Assembly (NCBI RefSeq): GCF_002812125.1
Contig: NZ_NPDQ01000005.1
Coordinates: 248,001 to 312,000 of the forward strand
Reading direction: 5' to 3'
DNA length: 64,000 bases
From: Leptospira brenneri
GTDB lineage: Bacteria > Spirochaetota > Leptospiria > Leptospirales > Leptospiraceae
Positions 16,922 to 26,566 of this stretch are shown one piece after another. The notes below the pieces were generated by a model, which made no database searches, was not told the origin of the DNA, and saw only the letters and a program-made list of their open reading frames with translations. The stretch's first letter is position 1. Each line of letters begins with the position of its first letter. Position numbers and translations under genes: made by a program.

Positions 16922-19687
16922 ATGCCTGATACTATTACCGAAGACAAATCAAACAAAATCGCCGACAACGACAAACTAACACCTCTTTTTAATGAGGAGA
17001 TTTATGTACGTGCTGATGCTGGAACGGTTCCCGTTTCCAAATTCAAAATCTTTGACGATGTCATTGATGCATACAAGGCAGAAAATCGTTTAGCAGAAGC
17101 TAAACAAAAAATCGAAGACCATTTCAAAGAACATCCTGAGTCTATCTCCGCCAAATATATGTTAATGATCATTTCTTTCATGGAAGATTCCATGGGAGAT
17201 GCAAATTTGGTGAAGAGTATTTTGGATGCTTTCAAAGCGCATGCAAAATGGACTATCATTGAATACATTACTGATTCTATTTTACGATTTGGCGATCATA
17301 GACTTGCTCTTCGTGTCAAAGCAGAAGCTTTGGATAAACTCAAGAAAAACAAAGAACTGAAGGTCGTTCTTGAGAAACTTGCGAAACAAGACCGCAAAAA
17401 TCCAGAGATTGCAAAGAAGTATGGTTTTTCCATCATGGAAGAGGACAAACCGAAAGCAATGTCTTATCTCAAACTTGCCGTTGAGATGTATGCCAAAAAT
17501 AAAGAATACGTTCCGATGGAGGAAATTTGGCCTACCATCGTTCAAAACAATTATGAAGATGTTTCTTTCTTCGATAAAATTGAGCGTATCCTTCTTGGAC
17601 AAAGAGAAAAAACTCGTTTAGTAGGACTTTTATACCCAATCGTTGAACCTTTTAAGGCAATGGAAGATTGGGATCATGTGATCTATTTCTTAAAAAAGAT
17701 TTTAGAACACGAACCTGCTTCTCAAAAAGCAAGAAACGAACTCATTCGTGCTTACAAACAAAAATACACAGCACACTCACTTCTTGAAGACTTCCTCAAG
17801 ATGAGTGAACTTGGTAACAACCGTAAACCGGTAAAACTTTGTATCACTAACTTCGAAAGAAATATCGTTTTTGATACCGGTAACTATGTAATGCATAGAA
17901 ACTGGGGTGTGGGTAAAATCACTTCGATCTCACAAACGGGAGATTCTATCTTTGTTGATTTCGAAGAAAAGAAAGACCACAAACTTTCTATCCAAATGGC
18001 CATCACTTCTTTGAAACCTTTAAAGAAAGATCATATTTGGGTACAACATTACGAAGACAAACAAGCCATTAATACCATGTTTGCTGAGAACTTGGCTGAG
18101 TTCTTAAAACAACTTCTTAAGTCCTACGATAACCGAATGATCATTGCTGATATGAAGAATGAACTCATCGGGACCTTCTTAAAAGCAGACGAATGGTCAA
18201 AATGGTGGGCGAAGGTGAAGTCGGTTCTGAAAAAAGAAGCGAACATCGGAATGAATCCGAAGAAAAAGGATGAAGTGGTTTACCATGAAAAACCAATCAC
18301 TCACTCGGAAACATTAACACAAAAATTCCAAGCCATTACAGATGTGAATAAAAAATTAGAAATTGCTATGGAAGCAGTCCGTGACGCGGATGAAGCGGCC
18401 GAAGCAGGTGAATTTTTTATTGCTCATTATAACGAAGAAGAGTCTGCCAAAGATCCGATTCGTAGACTTTCTGCTTATTTGTATTTGGAAGAAGCTGGAA
18501 AAGCTTGGCCAGGGGAAGAATTCTCTCACAAAATCCGTGAGCCAGAACTAAAGGCAATCATCCAATCTCTTTCCAAAGAAGATGCTTTAAAGATTTCCAA
18601 AGCTTTGGAAAACACGGATATTAAAAAAGGATTTAAAGATCTTATCCGTGCGCACCATCCAGAAGCAATCAATATCCTCATTGGATTATTATTTGAAGTT
18701 CCTGTAAAAGTAAACCGTTCAGTTTTCCAAAACTTAGTATCGGATGATAAATTTGCAGAACTCAATCTGTTTGTGGAAACGGTTTCTAACAAATCCAAAG
18801 AAAACCCGGAAGTTTTCCTTTGGGTTGCCAAGTCCATTCTCTCTCATACTTGGAAGTTTGATTGGTTGAAGGTAAGTGAAGAAGATTTAGTTCTTCGTGT
18901 ATTCCGTATCCTCAAACCTCTTGCGAAGATTGAAGACAAGGGAACCAAACTCAAAAACCAAGCGATGGACATTCTTTTTGGAAAGGACAACAGCCTTCTT
19001 CGAGACATCCTAACCAATGCAGATGATGAATATGTCCGTAAACTTTTTGCTCTATTCAAAGAAGTTCCTTATGTAACTGATTTAGAAAAAGATCAACTTT
19101 ATGCTCTCATCAACGAACTCAAACCAAACATTGTTTGGGACGAATACGATTCAGAAGAAGATGCAGACGATGATCCATTGGCAAATCTTCCAAACGATGT
19201 GGTTTTAGTCACTCGTCGCGCTTTCAACGGAAAGAAACAAGAGTTTGAACACCTTGTGAATGTTGAGATGGCTGAAAACTCTCGTGATATCGGAGAGGCC
19301 CAAGAGAAAGGGGACTTAAGAGAAAACGCAGAATACAAAGCAGCTATGGAAAAACAAGCTCAGTTACAAGCGGCCATCAAACGTTTGGAAGCTGAGTTGA
19401 AAAGTGCAAGGATCCTTGACCTTAGTGATGTCAAAACAGAGAAAGTGGGAATCGGAACCACAGTTCGTTTGAAAAACAAACAAACTGGGGAAGTTGTGAC
19501 TTACTCGATTCTAGGAGCTTGGGACGCGGATACAGAAAAGAATATTATTTCTTATCAGTCACCTCTCGCAAAATCACTTCTTGGAAAACACACTGGAAAC
19601 GAAGCAACACTCGTATTCGGATCTACAGAAACTGTTTACGAAGTATTGGATATTGCTCGTTACTCCATGACAGGACAAGAGGCTTGA
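16922..19687 (+). CDS. greA: Giant GreA-type transcription factor with long N-terminal extension
   Basis: A 921-residue protein. Residues from about 755 to 921 are a GreA: the coiled-coil tip EAQEKGDLRENAEYKAAMEK keeps the acidic pair that reaches RNA polymerase's active site to stimulate transcript cleavage, and TVRLKNKQTGEVVTYSILG is the C-terminal fold. The first 750 residues are mostly helical, with TPR-like parts (for example DRKNPEIAKKYGFSIMEEDK). Near residues 320-365 the segment YVMHRNWGVGKITSISQTG..SIFVDFEEKKDH resembles the Tudor-like domain of UvrD/PcrA. Long GreA proteins are typical of spirochaetes. ATG 16922 has GAGGGAG upstream; TTG 16889 is less likely. The last 28 bases overlap the M23 gene. 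Confidence 0.92.
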   Translation: MPDTITEDKSNKIADNDKLTPLFNEEIYVRADAGTVPVSKFKIFDDVIDAYKAENRLAEAKQKIEDHFKEHPESISAKYMLMIISFMEDSMGDANLVKSILDAFKAHAKWTIIEYITDSILRFGDHRLALRVKAEALDKLKKNKELKVVLEKLAKQDRKNPEIAKKYGFSIMEEDKPKAMSYLKLAVEMYAKNKEYVPMEEIWPTIVQNNYEDVSFFDKIERILLGQREKTRLVGLLYPIVEPFKAMEDWDHVIYFLKKILEHEPASQKARNELIRAYKQKYTAHSLLEDFLKMSELGNNRKPVKLCITNFERNIVFDTGNYVMHRNWGVGKITSISQTGDSIFVDFEEKKDHKLSIQMAITSLKPLKKDHIWVQHYEDKQAINTMFAENLAEFLKQLLKSYDNRMIIADMKNELIGTFLKADEWSKWWAKVKSVLKKEANIGMNPKKKDEVVYHEKPITHSETLTQKFQAITDVNKKLEIAMEAVRDADEAAEAGEFFIAHYNEEESAKDPIRRLSAYLYLEEAGKAWPGEEFSHKIREPELKAIIQSLSKEDALKISKALENTDIKKGFKDLIRAHHPEAINILIGLLFEVPVKVNRSVFQNLVSDDKFAELNLFVETVSNKSKENPEVFLWVAKSILSHTWKFDWLKVSEEDLVLRVFRILKPLAKIEDKGTKLKNQAMDILFGKDNSLLRDILTNADDEYVRKLFALFKEVPYVTDLEKDQLYALINELKPNIVWDEYDSEEDADDDPLANLPNDVVLVTRRAFNGKKQEFEHLVNVEMAENSRDIGEAQEKGDLRENAEYKAAMEKQAQLQAAIKRLEAELKSARILDLSDVKTEKVGIGTTVRLKNKQTGEVVTYSILGAWDADTEKNIISYQSPLAKSLLGKHTGNEATLVFGSTETVYEVLDIARYSMTGQEA

Positions 19688-21471
19688 AGTTCATCCAACC
19701 AACCGTTAGTAGAAATTAAATCCACAAACGGTTCGGAAACATTGCCGGCAAAGTCGAAGGCCTTAGCTTCCAAAAGAAGATAAGGCCTTTCTTTTTGTAG
19801 GCTCTTGGGAATCAGAACTCGGATCGCACGTCTATCAGGATCATATTCATAAGGATAGGATTGTCCATCAATCGTTAGGTCGACACTGGTGCGAAATCCA
19901 CTCCCTGTATCACCTAACACATAAAACCTTTCTTCAAAACATTGGTTTCTGACTTCAGGAAGTTCAATGTAACGCGCAAGGGAAGTCATCGGAAAAATTG
20001 TGGGTGGAGTTTCATCAGACAAAACCATAATAAACCCTAGTTTGGTGAGTTTAAAACTAAATCCGCTTGGTTTTCTTTTGTGGGTGATCGATTGGAATTT
20101 CCCAATCGAGGTATCATAAAAATAAAGTGATTCTTTTGTTGATGTTGTATAACTAAGATTCCATTCTCCGATTCCTTCTCCTTTCCAACTCATTTTTTTA
20201 GTATCAAGGTGGTAGATTTTTCCTTTGAGAGGAAGGCCTGTGGGAATTTTAAAAGGGATGTCTTTTTCACTTGTTTCCGTGATGAGTAAAACTCCTTCCC
20301 CAGAAACTTCTGCTTTGGATAAATCAACACTGACCTTTCCGTCACTTGAGTTAAATTTGTTTCCATTCTTTTGTTTTTTTGTGAATCTTTCTTTGTCCGT
20401 ATCACTTTGATCGTGGATGACAGTGAAAAATACAGAGGACTTGTTGCCAGTAGCATCACGAAGAGAAACCTCTAAAGATAATTTTTCTTTTGGTTTGTAT
20501 CCTTCCAAATCTAAAGAAAATCCCTCTTCTTTAAAATTTTTCGATTGTTCATACATATGATAAAAATATACAGGTGGGGCTAGAGAGGATCTATTAATAT
20601 CGTAAAACTGGTGTTTTTTGGAACCATCTTCATAAGCCAAAAAATCAAAGTTACGACTAAAGATAGAATTTCCGTTCACAGATAAATCCATTCCATATAC
20701 ATTGTTTTTATTTCGTGAACGAATGAAGTCATACCCACTCAAACGAATCCGAACCTTACCTGTAAGAGAAATGGATTCAAAGAGTTCTCCCGAATCAGTA
20801 AAGAGCTCATACTTACCTTTGGATTTTTCCTTAGCAGTCAGAAGGATGGGTCTTTCTAAGTTATCTCCTTCCAAATACATGGAAAGGATTGTGGGTGGTG
20901 TGGTATCCTTTTGGTGGATTTCGGGAAAGTAGAGGGGATTGATGATTCCTTTTTCGGTCCTAAACTCCAAGTGGAGGTGGGAAATTCCTGATCCAGATTC
21001 CCCCGTTTTGCCAAGGGCCGTTCCTTTTTTGGCAGAGAACATTCCCGGAGTGAGTTTCAATTGGAACCCACTTGGGTCACCCATGAGTAAAATGGCTCGG
21101 CGGAGGAGTTCTAAATCATACAAACTTCCACCAAAGGAATGTAAGTGGGCATATTTAGATTTTAATTTGTATTTAGGACTATAAAGATTGAGGGAAAGCC
21201 CATATCCCGTTTTTGAATAACTGATTTCTTCAATGTATCCATCAAACGTAGCTAAGATGCTATGCCCATTCAGACCATAGGATTTAAAATCAGAACCTAA
21301 ATGTAAGTTGTGATTACGGATTTCCGCAAAAGTTCCAGAAACCGGAGAATAATAAGGTAGGGGAAACCCAACCTCGTTTGCAGGAATATCGGGGATTTTG
21401 GACTGGCCCCATAAAACAGCGGGCAGGAAACAAATTAAGAATAGGAACCTACGAAGAAGAGAAATCTCCAT
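19660..21471 (-). CDS. Exported M23-family metallopeptidase (LytM-type)
   Basis: A 603-residue protein with signal peptide (FLFLICFLPAVLWGQ). The LytM domain is near the N-terminus: HLGSDFKSYG supplies the zinc His and Asp, HSILATFDGYIEEI the core strand, and GISHLHLEF the HxH motif. Zinc ligands are therefore present and the enzyme is likely active on peptidoglycan cross-bridges. The remaining 400 residues are beta-rich, with Ig-like segments (VRIRLSGYDFI, AFDFAGNVSEPFVD) and may bind a wall or membrane partner. Its 3' end overlaps the greA end by 28 bases, tail to tail. Confidence 0.88.
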   Translation of the reverse strand: MEISLLRRFLFLICFLPAVLWGQSKIPDIPANEVGFPLPYYSPVSGTFAEIRNHNLHLGSDFKSYGLNGHSILATFDGYIEEISYSKTGYGLSLNLYSPKYKLKSKYAHLHSFGGSLYDLELLRRAILLMGDPSGFQLKLTPGMFSAKKGTALGKTGESGSGISHLHLEFRTEKGIINPLYFPEIHQKDTTPPTILSMYLEGDNLERPILLTAKEKSKGKYELFTDSGELFESISLTGKVRIRLSGYDFIRSRNKNNVYGMDLSVNGNSIFSRNFDFLAYEDGSKKHQFYDINRSSLAPPVYFYHMYEQSKNFKEEGFSLDLEGYKPKEKLSLEVSLRDATGNKSSVFFTVIHDQSDTDKERFTKKQKNGNKFNSSDGKVSVDLSKAEVSGEGVLLITETSEKDIPFKIPTGLPLKGKIYHLDTKKMSWKGEGIGEWNLSYTTSTKESLYFYDTSIGKFQSITHKRKPSGFSFKLTKLGFIMVLSDETPPTIFPMTSLARYIELPEVRNQCFEERFYVLGDTGSGFRTSVDLTIDGQSYPYEYDPDRRAIRVLIPKSLQKERPYLLLEAKAFDFAGNVSEPFVDLISTNGWLDELQASCPVME

Positions 21472-21594
21472 GGGAGAATCAGAATCTGCCCACTTCCTTT
21501 GTCATGCCTTTCCCGAAATCCAGAGAATTTCCCTTCGTTTCGATTCCCTTGACAAACTAGACTTGAGACCTAAGATGACAGGGAAGATTTCTGT

Positions 21595-22146
21595 ATGAAA
21601 CTAGGCATTGTCTCCTTATTCCTTTTTGCAATTTCGGGTTGTGCCTTTTTATTCAAGGAACCGGGTAGACCTCCCAAAATTGATGGAGTTCCCATCCCTG
21701 ATTCTAAACGTTTGATTTACATCCAAAATGTGAGAAACAATACTTACTCCCCGGGAATGCATACCCGTCTCACACAAATGATTATGGAAGAAATTGATAG
21801 GCGGGGAAGGTTTATCACCACAAGGGAAAAAACTCTCGCGAAATACCGGTTGTATGCAGAGATTGTCCACTACCAACAAGTCGGAGATCTAATGGATCTT
21901 GCTGACAGACAAATTACTTCGGAACTATTTGTAGTCACTCGAGTCGAAATCGTTGAGGCCGAAACTGGAAATAAAATTCCCATGGAACGCAGTGAAATTC
22001 CTGGACGCGTTCATTTTTCTACTCAGATTGGGTTTCGGGAATCAGAATTGGAAGCGCAAAACCGCCTACTTCGGGTGATGGCACTTCGAATTGCAGAAGA
22101 ATCAGAAAGGGCTTGGTATTATTCCCTTTCTGGTACATTGAACTAA
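21595..22146 (+). CDS. LptE-like outer-membrane lipoprotein (LPS assembly)
   Basis: A 183-residue lipoprotein: signal peptide and lipobox FAISGC with Cys16. The motif sequence YIQNVRNNTYSPGMHTRLTQ then EEIDRRGRF matches the LptE pattern of a strand carrying an asparagine-rich turn, a long helix and RRGRF, followed by a strand (YRLYAEIVHYQQ). LptE plugs the LptD barrel that inserts LPS. The name is inferred from these short patterns; another lipoprotein of similar fold is possible. No LptD is present in the window. Confidence 0.6.
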   Translation: MKLGIVSLFLFAISGCAFLFKEPGRPPKIDGVPIPDSKRLIYIQNVRNNTYSPGMHTRLTQMIMEEIDRRGRFITTREKTLAKYRLYAEIVHYQQVGDLMDLADRQITSELFVVTRVEIVEAETGNKIPMERSEIPGRVHFSTQIGFRESELEAQNRLLRVMALRIAEESERAWYYSLSGTLN

Positions 22147-22169
22147 GTTGAATCATAAGGAGATAAACC

Positions 22170-22649
22170 TTGCAAAACGATCCTATTTCCAGCGAAGACA
22201 CAAAAAAAGAGATGCTCGCCTTCGAAGAGTATTTAAAAGAAAAGGGACTTAAAATAACCAACCAGCGTCTGTTAGTTGCACAAAAGATTTTTTCTTCACA
22301 CAATCATTTTACCGCTGAAGGTCTTTTGGATGAATTAAAAGACAATAAGGATCGTATCTCCAAAGCAACTATCTATAGAATCCTTGCCATAATGGTAGAG
22401 GCTGGCCTTTTGGAAGAACATGACTTTGGCAAAGATTATAAATACTATGAACATATCATTGGACATGAACACCATGATCATATCATTTGTATGCAATGCG
22501 GCCGCATAGTTGAGTTTATCGATGAAAGGATTGAAGAACTCCAAAACAAAGCGGCTTCAGAAAACGGATTTACCATCACAGGACATAGTTTGAATATTTT
22601 TGGCAACTGCGTGAACTTTGCCACTTGCGAACATAAAATCAAAAAATAG
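22170..22649 (+). CDS. Fur-family metalloregulator
   Basis: A 159-residue regulator starting at TTG 22170, which is supported by AAGGAG just upstream. The winged helix includes [29 protein letters not shown] and [18 protein letters not shown]. The metal sensing region has [20 protein letters not shown] and a first CxxC (CMQCG). A second pair is not the usual CxxC: the C-terminus has C...CEHKIKK with six residues between cysteines ([10 protein letters not shown]). Whether it senses iron, peroxide, zinc or manganese cannot be read. It overlaps tgt by one base. Confidence 0.9.
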   Translation: MQNDPISSEDTKKEMLAFEEYLKEKGLKITNQRLLVAQKIFSSHNHFTAEGLLDELKDNKDRISKATIYRILAIMVEAGLLEEHDFGKDYKYYEHIIGHEHHDHIICMQCGRIVEFIDERIEELQNKAASENGFTITGHSLNIFGNCVNFATCEHKIKK

Positions 22650-23764
22650 TGCCTTCTATTTTTAAAGAAAAATCCAAAGACCCCGGTTCTTATGCGAGGA
22701 CCGGAACCTTAGAGTTAAATGGAATCCAAATCGAAACTCCCATCTTTATGCCGGTGGGAACGAGGGGAAGTATCAAGTCCCTTTCTTCGTCAGACATTGA
22801 TGAGTTGGGTTACAACTTAATCTTAGCGAATACTTATCATCTATATTTAAAACCGGGGAAAGAAGTTTTAGACCACTTCCATGGTCTCAAAAACTTCATG
22901 TCATACAAAAGAGCCTTACTCACCGACTCCGGTGGATTCCAGGTCTTTAGCCTTGCCAGTCTCTTTAAATTTGAAGAAGATGGGGTTCGGTTTCAGTCCC
23001 ATATTGATGGAAGTTACCATAAATTTACTCCTGCTTCTGTCATCGAAATGCAACGTTCCATTGGGTCCGATATCATGATGGTTCTAGATGACTGTGCTCC
23101 TTATGGAAGTGATCTGAAGCGATTGGAACTTGCTTTAGAAAGAACTCACCGCTGGGCTAAAGAATCATATGAATATTGGATGGAAAGGCCCGGTGGCCAG
23201 AATGTATTCCCCATTGTTCAGGGAGGAGTCAATGAATCCCTTCGAAAACGAAGTTTAGATACATTACAAAATATAGATTTTCCAGGGATTGCCATTGGGG
23301 GACTCAGTGTAGGGGAACCTAGACCTGAATACATTCGTATTTTAGAATGTATGGCACCATTTTTTGACCAGGCACGTCCTCGTTACCTGATGGGAGTGGG
23401 TACTGTTGTGGACATATTAGAAGGTGTTAAAAATGGAATCGATATGTTCGACTGTGTTTTGCCTACAAGGAATGCAAGAAACGGCCAAGTGTTCACCTCT
23501 CTAGGCAAAATCAACTTGCGGAATGAATCACATCGACTGGCAGAAGGTCCTATAGACCCTGAGTGCGGGTGTAAGGTTTGTACAACATATAGTCTTGGCT
23601 ATATCCGCCATTTACATAAGGTGAAGGAGCTGACTGCCTTCTCACTCTCAACGTATCATAACTTATATTTTATGCAAAGCTTCATGGAAAAGATGCGAAA
23701 GTCCATAGAAATAGGCAATTTTCAGGGCTTTTATGACCATTGGAAAAATTTGTTTGGTAGCTAA
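22649..23764 (+). CDS. tgt: Queuine tRNA-ribosyltransferase
   Basis: A 371-residue tRNA-guanine transglycosylase that swaps guanine 34 for the queuosine precursor in GUN anticodons. Visible: [23 protein letters not shown] (active Asp), GGLSVGEP, the catalytic [13 protein letters not shown], and the zinc site [17 protein letters not shown]. Starts at GTG 22649, overlapping the fur stop by one base, so coupled translation is likely. Confidence 0.95.
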   Translation: MPSIFKEKSKDPGSYARTGTLELNGIQIETPIFMPVGTRGSIKSLSSSDIDELGYNLILANTYHLYLKPGKEVLDHFHGLKNFMSYKRALLTDSGGFQVFSLASLFKFEEDGVRFQSHIDGSYHKFTPASVIEMQRSIGSDIMMVLDDCAPYGSDLKRLELALERTHRWAKESYEYWMERPGGQNVFPIVQGGVNESLRKRSLDTLQNIDFPGIAIGGLSVGEPRPEYIRILECMAPFFDQARPRYLMGVGTVVDILEGVKNGIDMFDCVLPTRNARNGQVFTSLGKINLRNESHRLAEGPIDPECGCKVCTTYSLGYIRHLHKVKELTAFSLSTYHNLYFMQSFMEKMRKSIEIGNFQGFYDHWKNLFGS

Positions 23765-23774
23765 AATTATTAGG

Positions 23775-23803
23775 TTGACGTATCTCTTTTTTTTGAATGC
23801 AAT
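23775..23803 (+). promoter_or_regulatory. Predicted promoter of the STAS gene
   Basis: TTGACG (five of six consensus) and TGCAAT (four of six) with a 17-base spacer, about 55 bases before the start codon. The spacer is T-rich. Confidence 0.5.
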
Positions 23804-23857
23804 TGTACCGTCATTTCTACATTGATTGTAGCTTCATTGAGGAGTCTCTAGACACAC

Positions 23858-24193
23858 ATGGAAATCACCAGAAGGGAAAAAGATAAAATCGTAGTCCTCG
23901 ATATTAACGGGGAAATCGACCTTTATAACGCGCCTGAGATCAAGGATGTAATCGCCAAATTGATCGAAGAACAGAAATATTGCATCGTCATCAATCTCGA
24001 GAAGGTTTCCTACATCGACTCTTCCGGAATTGGAGCTTTAATTTCAAGTTTGTCCAACTTGAAGAAATACCAAGGTGGGCTTAAAATCATCAACGTAGCT
24101 GGTTCAGTTCGTAAGGTATTTGAATTGACTAAGTTGACTTCATTTTTTGAAATTTTCGACAGCGAAGACGAAGCCGTCACTGCTTTTAAGTAA
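23858..24193 (+). CDS. STAS anti-sigma factor antagonist (SpoIIAA/RsbV-like)
   Basis: A 111-residue single STAS domain: VVLDINGEIDLYNAPEIKDV, then CIVINLEKVSYIDSSGIGAL with the phosphorylatable serine in DSSG, and LKIINVAGSVRKVFELTKL. Such proteins bind GHKL anti-sigma kinases when unphosphorylated and are reset by PP2C phosphatases. Candidates for both in this window are the HATPase-like protein at 0.8-1.6 kb and the membrane phosphatase at 5-7 kb, but the link is inference. Confidence 0.93.
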   Translation: MEITRREKDKIVVLDINGEIDLYNAPEIKDVIAKLIEEQKYCIVINLEKVSYIDSSGIGALISSLSNLKKYQGGLKIINVAGSVRKVFELTKLTSFFEIFDSEDEAVTAFK

Positions 24194-24257
24194 AAGGAGA
24201 GGCGTGTTTTACGCTTCTCTCTTACAAAACCCCCCGAAAAAAATTAAGGAGTTTGTT

Positions 24258-25631
24258 ATGTTAAGAAAGGAAAAGACAACAGTCTTTCTCTCTGGATTGG
24301 TATTGTTTTCCATTGGATTCGTTAATTGTGCCCAAGAACTACCATTAAAAGAACTAGCTTTAGCAAAGTCGCAGGTAGAAAGAGCAGAAAGACTTTCTGC
24401 AGAAGAATTTGCACCAGAAGAATATTCTGAAGCAAAGAAGAGTCTTGCTTCGGCAAATGAATTTGCTGCTGAAGAGAAGGCATCTGATTCTAAAAAGAGT
24501 GCAGATTATGCAATTTCTAAAGCTTACGATGCTTTGGAAAAAACATTGCCTAAGTTAGCTGCAAAATCTCGTGAAGAAGCGGTGACAGCGATTGATGCTG
24601 CTGATGAAGCGTATGCTTCTGAATACACACCGGAAGAATTCAAAAAAGCAGTTGCCGCTCGTGATGCTGGTGAAACAAAACTAGCACAGGCAGATGCAAG
24701 TCTTGCTTCTTATCTACGTGAAGATAAAGACGAAACAGCAAAAGAATTAAAACGTACTGTTGCCTTACAAGAATATGAAGATGCTCACAATCATTTTGCA
24801 GAAGCTTCCAAAATCAGCCAAGATGCAAAAAAAGTGGCACTCGACAGATCCGGTTCCATTCGTCAATCTGCTGATGAAGTGGACGCAGCTTTAGAAAAAG
24901 CTTATACATATTCCAAAGGTGGAAACCCTGCTATCGATGAAGAAAAAGCGAGAGTGGCTTCTGCACGCGAAGACATTGAAGCTGGTCGTTTGGCTGCTGC
25001 TTCTTTATTACAAGCTTCTGTAAAAGACCACGCAAAAAACCGTAATGGCCAAGCTCGTGAAGTGGTTGAAGATGCAAATGCTCGTTTCGGTGAATTAAAC
25101 GCAGAAACTTATCTTAAATCCAATGCAAAAGAATCTTATGCAAGTACACAAGAAAACTTAGGTGCTTCTAATGAATCTCTTCAAGCTTCAGGAAACCTTT
25201 TAGAGCAAGAAAAATTTGATGATTCTATCGCTCAATCGGAAGAAGCCATTCGTCTGGCAGAAATCTCTATTGACCAAATCGAAACATTGAAAGGCAAAAA
25301 CAATGTTGCGAAAAAAGATAGAAAAACTGTAGAAACTGAAACAACCACTACTACTTCTACAACAACAACGGAAGAAGGTGACAAAGCTAGCTCTGCACAA
25401 GTGGAAGAACTTTCTGGTGGATGGAAAAGATACACTGTGGAAAAATCAAATCCTGCAGATTGCCTCTGGAGAATTGCAGACAGAGAAGATATTTACAGTG
25501 ATGCAAAACTTTGGCCACGAATTTTTGAAGCCAATCGTAAGTCGATTCGTAACAAAAATTTGATTTATCCAAAACAAAAATTAAATATCCCTCCAAAAAC
25601 AGGGAAAATTGGAAAAGCTCCTAAGGAATAA
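24258..25631 (+). CDS. LysM lipoprotein with Ala/Glu-rich helical repeats
   Basis: A 457-residue lipoprotein. Signal peptide and lipobox FSIGFVNC (Cys22 or so). The long middle part is built of helical repeats in which PEEYSEAKKSLASA, PEEFKKAVAARDAG and similar units recur, as in DUF4398 domains. A threonine-rich linker (TTTTTSTTTTEE) leads to a LysM domain, YTVEKSNPADCLWRIA ... LWPRIFEANRKSI ... IYPKQKLNIP, which binds peptidoglycan. It probably ties a membrane to the wall. ATG 24258 follows AAGGAG; longer in-frame starts lie inside the STAS gene. Confidence 0.85.
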   Translation: MLRKEKTTVFLSGLVLFSIGFVNCAQELPLKELALAKSQVERAERLSAEEFAPEEYSEAKKSLASANEFAAEEKASDSKKSADYAISKAYDALEKTLPKLAAKSREEAVTAIDAADEAYASEYTPEEFKKAVAARDAGETKLAQADASLASYLREDKDETAKELKRTVALQEYEDAHNHFAEASKISQDAKKVALDRSGSIRQSADEVDAALEKAYTYSKGGNPAIDEEKARVASAREDIEAGRLAAASLLQASVKDHAKNRNGQAREVVEDANARFGELNAETYLKSNAKESYASTQENLGASNESLQASGNLLEQEKFDDSIAQSEEAIRLAEISIDQIETLKGKNNVAKKDRKTVETETTTTTSTTTTEEGDKASSAQVEELSGGWKRYTVEKSNPADCLWRIADREDIYSDAKLWPRIFEANRKSIRNKNLIYPKQKLNIPPKTGKIGKAPKE

Positions 25632-25651
25632 ACAAGACTTAGGTGAAAGGA

Positions 25652-25683
25652 AAAAAAGCTGTCGTGAGGACAGCTTTTTTTTT
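25652..25683 (+). terminator. Rho-independent terminator before nadC
   Basis: AAAGCTGTC, a five- to six-base loop, GACAGCTTT and a long T run, 20 bases after the LysM gene stop. The A run on the left makes it potentially bidirectional. Confidence 0.92.
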
Positions 25684-25702
25684 GTCTAAATAGTAGGATT
25701 AT

Positions 25703-26566
25703 ATGACTCGAGGATACACAACACCTGTCACAGAAATTTCAGAAAAGGACTTCGATGCGCTGGTAACCCTGGCTTTGGAAGAGGACTTACCTGCTGGTGA
25801 CATCACTACCGATTCCCTATTTGGTTCTGAGGAAATCTGTAAGGCCGACCTCCATGCAAAAGAGGATGGTGTCTTATGTGGGCTTGCTGTTTTACCTTGC
25901 CTCATCCGAAAAACAAAAGCCAAAGTAACTTGGAAACCAGTTCTTGTTGATGGAGATTCTCTTTCTAAAGGAACAATTATTGGTTCTTTAGAAGGGTCTC
26001 TTGTCAGTGTTCTTAAAATGGAACGAATTCTCCTCAATTTTATCCAATATCTTTCCGGAATTGCAACAAACGCAAATAAGGTGGCAAAAGAGTTTCCCAA
26101 TCTTCTCATTTTGGATACAAGAAAAACTTTACCTGGCTATAGGAAACTAGCTAAGTATGCAGTGTATACAGGTGGAGGAGCAAATCACAGATTGAATTTG
26201 TCAGAGATGGCGATGCTTAAAGATAATCATGTAGCAAAAGCAGGATCTATCCAATCTGCTGTGCAAATTGTTCGAAATGCTAATCCAGAGAAAAAAATAG
26301 AACTAGAAATAGATGGCCTATTACAGCTTGATGAAGCTATTGCAGCAAATCCTGATATTATTTTGTTAGATAATTTTTCTGATTCCGATACCGAAAAAGC
26401 AATCGAAACCATCAAAAAAAACGCACCTGGTATTCGTATTGAATGTTCCGGTGGGATCACTCCAGAAAAATTAAAATTCCTCTCTAAATTTCAAGATATT
26501 GGTGTGAGTATGGGTTACTTAACTCATACGGTAAAGTTTTTAGATATAAGTTTGGATATTAAATAA
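25703..26566 (+). CDS. nadC: Nicotinate-nucleotide pyrophosphorylase (carboxylating)
   Basis: A 287-residue enzyme converting quinolinate and PRPP to nicotinate mononucleotide in de novo NAD synthesis. Signatures: EEDLPAGDITTDSLF, ILDTRKTLPGYRKLAKYAV, GGGANHRLNLSEMAMLKDNH, EIDGLLQLDEA, IRIECSGGI. Length is standard. Stop and the next start share one base (26566), so nadC and rsh are coupled. Confidence 0.96.
   Translation: MTRGYTTPVTEISEKDFDALVTLALEEDLPAGDITTDSLFGSEEICKADLHAKEDGVLCGLAVLPCLIRKTKAKVTWKPVLVDGDSLSKGTIIGSLEGSLVSVLKMERILLNFIQYLSGIATNANKVAKEFPNLLILDTRKTLPGYRKLAKYAVYTGGGANHRLNLSEMAMLKDNHVAKAGSIQSAVQIVRNANPEKKIELEIDGLLQLDEAIAANPDIILLDNFSDSDTEKAIETIKKNAPGIRIECSGGITPEKLKFLSKFQDIGVSMGYLTHTVKFLDISLDIK

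Noticed and set aside
24147..24260. Extended start of the LysM lipoprotein inside the STAS gene
   Set aside because: The internal ATG at 24258 starts the signal peptide and has AAGGAG upstream.
25321..25375. Acc/aca repeat tract in the LysM lipoprotein gene as a microsatellite
   Set aside because: It encodes a Thr-rich linker with varied codons rather than a pure repeat, so slippage is not indicated.
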